Below, piece by piece: positions 20,134 through 26,702 of a DNA stretch of 64,000 bases. Position numbers and translations under genes: made by a program. Where the stretch lies: contig NZ_NTGE01000114.1 of assembly GCF_002291145.1 (NCBI RefSeq), positions 23,519 through 87,518 of the forward strand. Direction: 5' to 3'. Within the stretch, counting starts at the first letter, position 1. Every line of letters starts with the position of its first letter. The notes below the pieces were generated by a model, which did no database searches, had not been told where the DNA came from, and was given only the letters and a program-made list of their open reading frames with translations. The DNA comes from Streptomyces sp. SA15. Lineage in GTDB: Bacteria; Actinomycetota; Actinomycetes; Streptomycetales; Streptomycetaceae.

Positions 20134-21090
20134 TCACTTCCAGTCCCAGGCGATCCCCACGATCCCCGACCGCACCCGAGGTTCCACGAGGTGCACCGAG
20201 TGGTGCCGACCGGCGAGGGCCAGTTCCTGCCGGCCGCTGCGGGGCGCCGCCGCCGAGTGCTGGGCGAAACGGTGGCAGCGCGCCGGCAGCGCGTCCTCGT
20301 CGAACCGCACCTGGAGCGCGTACTGGCCGCCGGCCGGCCCGAACCCGCGGACGTACTCCCGCGACACACCGGCCGTGCCGTCCTCGACGCCGTAACGGAA
20401 GAGGAAGGTGTCGCCGGCCCGCAGCCGGGTGTCGAAGAGCAACTCGGCCACCAGCACCCCGGTCTCATGGTCCGACCGGACGCGTCCCGTACGGCAGTTC
20501 TCCAGGGCGTGGACCCTCATGCGCTCCGGCACGCAGCCCGGGTCGCCGTGGTGAACGGCCACGAAACGGTCGACGCCGTCCCGGTGGGCGCGCACGATGT
20601 GCTGCGCCTCGCGCCCCGCCAGCTCGCGGCGCGCCCCGATCCGTACGCGCTCGTGGTGCCCGAGTGTGTGCAGCCCGCCGTCGAGCGGCGAGTCAAGCTC
20701 GGCCAGCAGCTGTTCCAGGACGCCCGAGGCCTCCACCAGGGAGCGGTAGGAACGGGCCGCGGGCCGCTGTGCGGCCGGGTCCTCGTCGGTCCGGGCGAGC
20801 AGCCGGATCAGTGACTCCTCGGGCAGCTGGAGAATCTCCTCCAGCGCGCGTACGGCCCGCAAGGACTCGGGGCGTTGCGGGCGCCGGGCGCCCTGCTGCC
20901 AGTAGCTCAGGCTCGTGACGCCGACCCTCACCCCGTACCGCGACAGATGGTGCTGCACCCGCTGCAGCGGCAGTCCGCGGGCGGCGATCGCGGCGCGCAG
21001 CGCGACGTGGAAGGGTCCGCCACGCAGGGCCGAGTCCAGTTCCGCTGTGGCGATGGTGGCGACGTCCGCGTGCTGTGGGGCGTGCGGCAT
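20134..21090 (-). CDS. Putative HTH (XRE-like) transcriptional regulator
   Basis: A 318-aa protein. Residues of about 15-90 look like a helix-turn-helix domain of XRE type (FHVALRAAIAARGLPLQRVQHHLSRYG...SLSYWQQGARRPQRPES): charged helices, a recognition-like segment and a conserved WQ. The remaining 220 residues are a predicted soluble sensor domain with many His/Arg residues (THTLGHHERVRIG-like stretches) and no recognised cofactor motif. ATG 21090 was chosen; the frame reaches GTG 21117, but that codon lies inside the 15-bp palindrome. The palindrome sits 14 nt upstream of the ATG and is the obvious candidate for self-repression. The target genes are unknown. Confidence 0.7.
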   Translation of the reverse strand: MPHAPQHADVATIATAELDSALRGGPFHVALRAAIAARGLPLQRVQHHLSRYGVRVGVTSLSYWQQGARRPQRPESLRAVRALEEILQLPEESLIRLLARTDEDPAAQRPAARSYRSLVEASGVLEQLLAELDSPLDGGLHTLGHHERVRIGARRELAGREAQHIVRAHRDGVDRFVAVHHGDPGCVPERMRVHALENCRTGRVRSDHETGVLVAELLFDTRLRAGDTFLFRYGVEDGTAGVSREYVRGFGPAGGQYALQVRFDEDALPARCHRFAQHSAAAPRSGRQELALAGRHHSVHLVEPRVRSGIVGIAWDWK

Positions 21091-21103
21091 GCAGGGGCCT
21101 TTC

Positions 21104-21118
21104 TGTGAATGCTTCACA
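21104..21118. promoter_or_regulatory. 15-bp palindrome, copy 2 (candidate autoregulatory operator)
   Basis: TGTGAA-TGC-TTCACA, identical to 12996-13010. It lies 14 nt upstream of the HTH regulator ATG (21090), a position where a bound repressor would block initiation. Confidence 0.6.
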
Positions 21119-21362
21119 ACGGCTGGTCAGACCGTTCACGAGAGGTGTGCCGGGGGCACCGCGCCGGCGCCGGGGGGTCTTCACATCCGTACGCCGTCGT
21201 TCAGGACCCCCGAGTTCCCCCGCATTGAAGCGTGTTGACCAAGTCCCGACAACACCTGATGTCCGACAGCGCCGTCTCGTGGCCGATTTTTGCGCGGCCC
21301 GGCCGACTGGAGATTCCCTTCACTCAGCGCAATGGCGTGCTCACGAGAGGTGGTGCGTGACG

Positions 21363-21404
21363 TTGTCCACAGGGAGCCTGGCGACCCGGCGGCCGTTGTC
21401 CACA
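21363..21404 (+). promoter_or_regulatory. Two DnaA-box-like sites upstream of uvrC
   Basis: TTGTCCACA occurs at 21363-21371 and again at 21396-21404, 33 bp apart (start to start) in the same orientation. It is identical to the preferred Streptomyces DnaA box. They lie 41-82 nt before the uvrC ATG, in or upstream of its promoter. Binding is inferred. Confidence 0.6.
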
Positions 21405-21414
21405 GCCCACCGCG

Positions 21415-21437
21415 CTGTCACCCCCCGCCAGTAGGGT
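21415..21437 (+). promoter_or_regulatory. Degenerate RecA-independent DNA-damage promoter motif of uvrC
   Basis: CTGTCACCC (21415-21423), an 8-nt spacer, then TAGGGT (21432-21437). The TGTCA core, spacing and TAnnnT are kept, but the GTG end is lost. The -10 ends 7 nt before the uvrC ATG, the same geometry as uvrB, predicting a leaderless transcript. Confidence 0.5.
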
Positions 21438-21444
21438 GTGAGAC

Positions 21445-23496
21445 ATGGCCGATCCCTCCAGCTACCGCCCCAAGCCGGGACAGATCCCGGACTCTCCCGG
21501 GGTGTACAGGTTCCGTGACGAGCACCGCCGGGTGATCTACGTCGGAAAGGCGAAGAGCCTGCGCCAACGCCTGGCGAACTACTTCCAGGACCTGGCAGGC
21601 CTCCACCCCCGCACCCGCACGATGGTCACCACGGCCGCGTCCGTGGAGTGGACCGTGGTCGCCACGGAGGTCGAAGCCCTGCAGCTGGAGTACTCCTGGA
21701 TCAAGGAGTACGACCCCCGGTTCAACGTCAAGTACCGCGACGACAAGAGCTACCCGTACCTCGCGGTGACGATGAACGAGGAGTTCCCGCGCGTTCAGGT
21801 GATGCGCGGTCACAAGAAGAAGACCGTGAGGTACTTCGGGCCGTACGCGCACGCGTGGGCGATCCGCGACACCGTCGACCTCCTCCTGCGCGTCTTCCCG
21901 GTCCGCACCTGCTCCGCCGGCGTCTTCAAGAACGCCGCCCGCACCGGCCGCCCCTGCCTGCTCGGCTACATCGACAAGTGCTCCGCACCCTGCGTCGGCC
22001 GGGTCTCCGCCGAGGAGCACCGCGAACTCGCCGACGAGTTCTGCGACTTCATGGCCGGCCGCACGGGTACATACCTCCGCCGTCTGGAGAAGCAGATGAT
22101 GGCGGCCGCCGAGGAGATGGAGTACGAGCGCGCGGCCCGTCTGCGCGACGACATCGAGGCCCTGAAGAAGGCCATGGAGAAGAACGCTGTCGTGCTCGCC
22201 GACGCGACCGACGCCGACCTGATCGCGGTCGCCGAGGACGAACTGGAAGCGGCCGTGCAGATCTTCCACGTCCGCGGCGGACGCGTGCGCGGCCAGCGCG
22301 GCTGGGTGACCGACAAGGTCGAGGAGATCACCACCGGCGCCCTCGTCGAGCACGCCCTCCAGCAGCTCTACGGCGAGGAGAAGGGCGACGCGGTCCCCAA
22401 GGAGGTCCTCGTCCCTGCCCTGCCCGACCCGGTGGAGCCCGTCCAGGAGTGGCTGACCGAGCGCCGCGGGTCCAACGTCTCGTTGCGCATCCCGCAGCGC
22501 GGCGACAAGAAGGCCCTCATGGAGACCGTGCAGCGCAACGCCCAGCAGGCGCTGGTTCTGCACAAGACCAAACGCGCCTCCGACCTGACCACGCGCTCGC
22601 GCGCGCTGGAGGAGATCGCCGAGGCCCTGGACCTGGACAGCGCCCCGCTCAGGATCGAGTGCTACGACATCTCACACCTCCAGGGCGACGACGTCGTGGC
22701 CTCCATGGTCGTCTTCGAGGACGGCCTCCAGCGCAAGGGCGAGTACCGCCGCTTTGAGATCAAGGGTCGTGTCGGAGACACGCAACTCTGGCACGGCGAA
22801 GGCCAGGACGACGTCCGCTCCATGCACGAGGTGATCACCCGCCGCTTCCGGCGCTACCTCGCCGAGAAGGAGAAGACCGGCGAGTGGGTGGACGACGATC
22901 TCAAGGACGACGAAGGCCGCCCCAAGAAGTTCGCCTACCCGCCCCAGCTCGTCGTCGTCGACGGCGGCCGGCCGCAGGTCGCGGCCGCCAAGAAGGCCCT
23001 CGACGAGCTCGGCATCGACGACATCGCCGTCTGCGGCCTCGCCAAGCGCCTGGAGGAGGTCTGGCTGCCGGACGAGGACGACCCGGTGGTCCTGCCCCGC
23101 ACCAGCGAGGGCCTCTACCTGCTCCAACGGGTCCGGGACGAGGCCCACCGCTTCGCGATCACCTACCAGCGCACGAAGAGGGCCAAGCGCTTCAGGTCGA
23201 GCCCCTTGGACGACGTGCCGGGGCTCGGGGACACGCGCAAGCAGGCTCTGCTGAAGCATTTCGGTTCGTTGAAGAAGCTGCGATCCGCCACCATCGACCA
23301 GATCTGCGAGGTTCCCGGCATAGGCCGCAAGACGGCCGAGACGATCGCCGTGGCTCTCGCCCAGGCGGCTCCGGCCACGCCGGCGGTGAACACGGCGACT
23401 GGAGAGATCATGGAAGAGGAACCCGGCACCATGGGTTCCAGTGGGGAGCCCGTGACAATGGGCGCCCCGGACGAACGACGGGGGCAGGAGACATGA
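21445..23496 (+). CDS. uvrC: Excinuclease ABC subunit C (UvrC)
   Basis: The 683-aa dual-incision nuclease of nucleotide excision repair. Visible parts are the N-terminal GIY-YIG domain (PGVYRFRDEHRRVIYVGKAKSL), a Cys cluster, and a UVR motif near residue 220 (EEMEYERAARLRDDIEALKKAM) that contacts UvrB. The RNase-H-like second nuclease domain has IECYDISHLQGDDVVASMVVFEDG and VVDGGRPQV. Two C-terminal helix-hairpin-helix motifs follow (DVPGLGDTRKQALLKHFGS and EVPGIGRKTAETIAVAL). There is a short Glu/Met-rich tail. The stop overlaps the rapZ ATG (ATGA), coupling DNA repair to the rapZ-yvcK-whiA genes. Confidence 0.97.
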   Translation: MADPSSYRPKPGQIPDSPGVYRFRDEHRRVIYVGKAKSLRQRLANYFQDLAGLHPRTRTMVTTAASVEWTVVATEVEALQLEYSWIKEYDPRFNVKYRDDKSYPYLAVTMNEEFPRVQVMRGHKKKTVRYFGPYAHAWAIRDTVDLLLRVFPVRTCSAGVFKNAARTGRPCLLGYIDKCSAPCVGRVSAEEHRELADEFCDFMAGRTGTYLRRLEKQMMAAAEEMEYERAARLRDDIEALKKAMEKNAVVLADATDADLIAVAEDELEAAVQIFHVRGGRVRGQRGWVTDKVEEITTGALVEHALQQLYGEEKGDAVPKEVLVPALPDPVEPVQEWLTERRGSNVSLRIPQRGDKKALMETVQRNAQQALVLHKTKRASDLTTRSRALEEIAEALDLDSAPLRIECYDISHLQGDDVVASMVVFEDGLQRKGEYRRFEIKGRVGDTQLWHGEGQDDVRSMHEVITRRFRRYLAEKEKTGEWVDDDLKDDEGRPKKFAYPPQLVVVDGGRPQVAAAKKALDELGIDDIAVCGLAKRLEEVWLPDEDDPVVLPRTSEGLYLLQRVRDEAHRFAITYQRTKRAKRFRSSPLDDVPGLGDTRKQALLKHFGSLKKLRSATIDQICEVPGIGRKTAETIAVALAQAAPATPAVNTATGEIMEEEPGTMGSSGEPVTMGAPDERRGQET

Positions 23497-24470
23497 ATGT
23501 GAACAAGCACGACGGGCAACAAGGCCAAGGCCAAGGCCAAGGCCAAGCCGGAGACGGAGCACAGGTGAGTACGGGCACGCCCAACGACACGGCGGCGGTC
23601 CCGGACGCCGCGATCCCCGAGCTGGTGATCATCTCCGGCATGTCCGGAGCGGGCCGCTCGACGGCCGCCAAGTGTCTGGAGGACCTCGGCTGGTTCGTCG
23701 TCGACAACCTCCCGCCCGCGCTGATCCCCACCATGGTGGAGCTCGGCGCCCGCTCCCAGGGCAACGTGGCGCGGATCGCGGTCGTCGTAGACGTCCGCGG
23801 CCGCCGCTTCTTCGACAACCTCCGCGAATCCCTCGCCGACCTCGACAGCAGGCAGGTCACCCGGCGGATCGTCTTCCTGGAGTCCTCCGACGACGCCCTG
23901 GTGCGCCGCTTCGAGTCGGTGCGCCGCCCCCACCCCCTCCAGGGCGACGGCCGCATCGTCGACGGCATCGCCGCCGAGCGCGAGCTGCTGCGCGAGCTGC
24001 GCGGCGACGCCGACCTGGTGATCGACACCTCCAGCCTGAACGTGCACGAGCTGCGCGCCAAGATGGACGCCCAGTTCGCCGGCGACGAGGAGCCCGAGCT
24101 GCGGGCCACCGTCATGTCCTTCGGCTTCAAGTACGGCCTCCCGGTCGACGCCGACCTGGTCGCGGACATGCGCTTCCTGCCCAACCCGCACTGGGTCCCG
24201 GAACTGCGCCCCTTCACCGGCCTCAACGAGGAGGTCTCGGCGTACGTCTTCAACCAGCCCGGCGCCAAGGAGTTCCTCGACCGGTACGCCGAGCTGCTCC
24301 GGCTGATCGCGGCCGGATACCGGCGTGAGGGCAAGCGGTACGTGACCATCGCCATCGGGTGTACGGGCGGCAAGCACCGCTCGGTCGCCACGTCGGAGAA
24401 GCTCGCCGCGCGCCTCGCGGCCGAGGGTGTGGAGACGGTGGTCGTGCACCGGGACATGGGACGCGAATGA
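23493..24470 (+). CDS. rapZ: RapZ/YvcJ-family P-loop nucleotide-binding protein
   Basis: The 325-aa member of the RapZ (YvcJ) family. The P-loop GMSGAGRST lies at residues 49-57, with Arg in place of the usual Lys. Then come DNLPPALIP, the family signature SFGFKYGLPVDADLVADMRFLPNP, and a C-terminal GCTGGKHRSV phosphate-binding motif. In E. coli RapZ controls GlmS through small RNAs; in Gram-positives its role is unresolved. The N-terminal 24 residues contain a (GQ)n repeat. A GTG at 23565 just after it is an alternative start, so the extension may not be translated in all cases. The ATG overlaps the uvrC stop and the stop overlaps the yvcK ATG. Confidence 0.94.
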   Translation: MNVNKHDGQQGQGQGQGQAGDGAQVSTGTPNDTAAVPDAAIPELVIISGMSGAGRSTAAKCLEDLGWFVVDNLPPALIPTMVELGARSQGNVARIAVVVDVRGRRFFDNLRESLADLDSRQVTRRIVFLESSDDALVRRFESVRRPHPLQGDGRIVDGIAAERELLRELRGDADLVIDTSSLNVHELRAKMDAQFAGDEEPELRATVMSFGFKYGLPVDADLVADMRFLPNPHWVPELRPFTGLNEEVSAYVFNQPGAKEFLDRYAELLRLIAAGYRREGKRYVTIAIGCTGGKHRSVATSEKLAARLAAEGVETVVVHRDMGRE

Positions 24471-25534
24471 CGGGACGTACTCCGCGGCTGAGCAGGCTGC
24501 GCCGTGCGGTGCCCGAGGGGCGCGCGAGCAGGCCCGTCGAGGCCCGCGGCGCCAAACCCCGCCGCCGGGGCGCCCAGCCCAAGGTGGTCGCCCTCGGCGG
24601 CGGCATGGGACTGTCCGCCTCGCTCGCCGCCCTGCGCCGGATCACCGGCGACCTCACCGCCGTCGTCACCGTGGCCGACGACGGCGGCTCCAGCGGCCGC
24701 CTGCGCGACGAGCTGGGCGTGCTGCCGCCCGGCGACCTGCGCAAGGCACTAGCCGCGCTGTGCGGCGACGACGACTGGGGCCAGACCTGGGCCCGCGTCA
24801 TCCAGCACCGCTTCCAGTCGCAGGGCGACCTGCACGAACACGCGGTCGGCAACCTGCTGATCGTCGCCCTGTGGGAGCAGCTCGGCGACCACGTCCAGGC
24901 CCTCGACCTGGTCGGCAAGCTCCTCGGCGCGCACGGGCGCGTGCTGCCCATGTCCGCCGTACCGCTGGAGCTCCAGGCCCTGGTCAAGGGCCATGACCCG
25001 GACCGGCCCGAGGAGGTCGAGACCGTGCGGGGTCAGGCGACCGTGGCCCTCACTCCCGGCGAGGTGCAGTCCGTGCACCTCGTGCCGAACGACCCGCCGG
25101 CCGTGCCGGAGGCGGTGGAAGCCGTCCTCGACGCGGACTGGGTGGTCCTCGGCCCCGGCTCCTGGTTCTCGTCGGTCATCCCGCACCTGCTCGTGCCCGA
25201 GCTGCTGGACGCCCTCACCCAGACGAAGGCACGCCGGGTACTCTCGCTGAACCTCGCCCCGCAGCCCGGAGAAACCGAAGGCTTCTCCCCGCAGCGTCAT
25301 TTGGAGGTTTTGGGACGACACGCCCCTAAACTCGCCCTGGACGTGGTGCTGGCCGACGAGGCCGCCGTGCCCGACCGCGATGTGCTCACCGAGGCCGCCA
25401 AGCGGTTCGGTGCCGCGGTCGAGCTGGCCCCGGTCGCCCGGAGAGACGGTTCTCCGCGGCACGACCCGGAGCTGCTGGCCGCCGCGTACGACCGTATTTT
25501 TCGGATGCATGGAAGGATCGGCCCATGGCGATGA
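24467..25534 (+). CDS. yvcK: YvcK/CofD-family protein (gluconeogenesis factor)
   Basis: The 355-aa protein of the CofD/UPF0052 family. It has an Arg-rich N-terminal extension, VVALGGGMGLSASLAALRR (nucleotide-binding glycine loop), VTVADDGGSSGRLRDELGVLPPGDLRK (family signature) and NLLIVAL. It ends in VVLGPGSWFSSVIPHLLVPELLDAL and ASRFGA-like segments. In Bacillus, YvcK binds UDP-sugars and is needed for growth on gluconeogenic substrates and for normal cell shape. The ATG overlaps the rapZ stop (ATGA) and the coding region overlaps whiA by 10 nt. A developmental whiA promoter is expected inside this gene. Confidence 0.93.
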   Translation: MTGRTPRLSRLRRAVPEGRASRPVEARGAKPRRRGAQPKVVALGGGMGLSASLAALRRITGDLTAVVTVADDGGSSGRLRDELGVLPPGDLRKALAALCGDDDWGQTWARVIQHRFQSQGDLHEHAVGNLLIVALWEQLGDHVQALDLVGKLLGAHGRVLPMSAVPLELQALVKGHDPDRPEEVETVRGQATVALTPGEVQSVHLVPNDPPAVPEAVEAVLDADWVVLGPGSWFSSVIPHLLVPELLDALTQTKARRVLSLNLAPQPGETEGFSPQRHLEVLGRHAPKLALDVVLADEAAVPDRDVLTEAAKRFGAAVELAPVARRDGSPRHDPELLAAAYDRIFRMHGRIGPWR

Positions 25535-26514
25535 CGGCAGCGGTGAAGGATGAGATCTCCCGGCTCCCCGTCACCCGGACCTGCTGCAGGAAGGCGGAGG
25601 TCTCCGCCGTTCTGCGGTTCGCCGGCGGCCTCCACCTGGTGAGCGGCCGCATCGTGATCGAGGCGGAGTTGGACACCGCGATGGCGGCCCGCCGCCTGAA
25701 GCGGGACATCCTGGAGATCTTCGGCCACAGCTCCGAACTGATCGTGATGGCGCCGGGCGGACTGCGCCGCGGTTCGCGGTACGTCGTCCGGGTCGTCGCC
25801 GGCGGCGATCAGCTGGCCCGGCAGACCGGCCTGGTCGACGGCCGGGGCCGCCCGATCCGCGGCCTGCCCCCGCAGGTGGTCTCCGGCGCCACCTGCGACG
25901 CGGAGGCCGCCTGGCGCGGGGCCTTCCTGGCGCACGGCTCGCTCACCGAACCAGGCCGCTCCTCCTCCCTGGAGGTGACCTGCCCGGGTCCCGAGGCCGC
26001 CCTCGCCCTGGTCGGCGCCGCCCGCCGCCTGTCGATCGCCGCCAAGGCCCGCGAGGTGCGCGGCGTGGACCGGGTCGTCGTCCGCGACGGCGACGCCATC
26101 GGCGCCCTGCTCACCCGGCTCGGCGCCCACGAGTCGGTGCTGGCCTGGGAAGAGCGGCGGATGCGCCGCGAGGTCCGGGCCACGGCCAACCGTCTCGCCA
26201 ACTTCGACGACGCCAACCTGCGCCGCTCCGCGCGCGCGGCCGTCGCCGCCGGCGCCCGCGTCCAGCGGGCCCTGGAGATCCTCGGCGACGACGTCCCCGA
26301 GCACCTCGCCGCCGCCGGAAAGCTGCGCATGGAACACAAGCAGGCCTCCCTGGAGGAGCTGGGCGCGCTCGCCGACCCGCCGCTGACCAAGGACGCCGTC
26401 GCCGGCCGTATCCGCCGTCTGCTGGCGATGGCCGACAAGCGGGCCCAGGACCTCGGCATCCCGGGCACGGAGTCCAGCATCACCGAGGAGATGGCGGACA
26501 ACCTCGTGGGGTGA
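25525..26514 (+). CDS. whiA: Sporulation regulator WhiA
   Basis: The 329-aa WhiA consists of an N-terminal degenerate LAGLIDADG homing-endonuclease-like domain (GLHLVSGRIVIEAELDTAMAARRL) and a C-terminal sigma-like HTH (LRMEHKQASLEELGALADPPLTKDAVAGRIRRLL). With WhiB it binds GACAC sites and switches aerial hyphae to septation (ftsZ, ftsK and similar genes). The sequence is essentially the canonical streptomycete protein. ATG 25525 overlaps yvcK. It is the last gene of uvrC-rapZ-yvcK-whiA. A GACAC lies 204 nt upstream inside yvcK (25317-25321), consistent with known autoregulation. Confidence 0.97.
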   Translation: MAMTAAVKDEISRLPVTRTCCRKAEVSAVLRFAGGLHLVSGRIVIEAELDTAMAARRLKRDILEIFGHSSELIVMAPGGLRRGSRYVVRVVAGGDQLARQTGLVDGRGRPIRGLPPQVVSGATCDAEAAWRGAFLAHGSLTEPGRSSSLEVTCPGPEAALALVGAARRLSIAAKAREVRGVDRVVVRDGDAIGALLTRLGAHESVLAWEERRMRREVRATANRLANFDDANLRRSARAAVAAGARVQRALEILGDDVPEHLAAAGKLRMEHKQASLEELGALADPPLTKDAVAGRIRRLLAMADKRAQDLGIPGTESSITEEMADNLVG

Positions 26515-26562
26515 CGTGAGCGGGTGACGTCAGCGGGAGACGTGAGCAGGTGACGTAAGCAG
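26511..26562 (+). repeat. Four 13-bp tandem repeats starting at the whiA stop codon
   Basis: Units of 13 bp at 26511-26523, 26524-26536, 26537-26549 and 26550-26562, consensus GTGACGTGAGCGG with one to three differences each. The first unit includes the whiA TGA. Confidence 0.9.
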
Positions 26563-26569
26563 CCCAACA

Positions 26570-26610
26570 CGCCGGTGCCGAAGCCCACTTGGGCCACCGG
26601 CACCGGCGTT
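26570..26610 (+). terminator. Hairpin terminator after whiA
   Basis: Perfect 10-bp stem (26570-26579 with 26599-26608) containing an inner GCCC/GGGC hairpin, followed by TT. It ends the uvrC-whiA operon. Confidence 0.75.
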
Positions 26611-26702
26611 CGCATGTGCTCGAGGCACTCTTGACTCGATCATGAAGTGACATGAGCCTGGCATGTGCTCGCCACTGTGGCGAACCACTGCTAGGGGGGT
26701 TC

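Larger units (their letters stand above)
21091..21444. other. Regulatory region between the HTH regulator and uvrC
   Basis: A 354-bp divergent intergenic region. It contains the 15-bp palindrome next to the regulator, two DnaA-box-like nonamers, and a damage-type promoter immediately before uvrC. No small gene is supported. Confidence 0.6.

Noticed and set aside
26612..26671. 11-bp direct repeat GCATGTGCTCG (26612-26622 and 26661-26671) before the M14 gene
   Set aside because: Short and without further symmetry; it could be a regulator site, but I see no support beyond the repeat itself.
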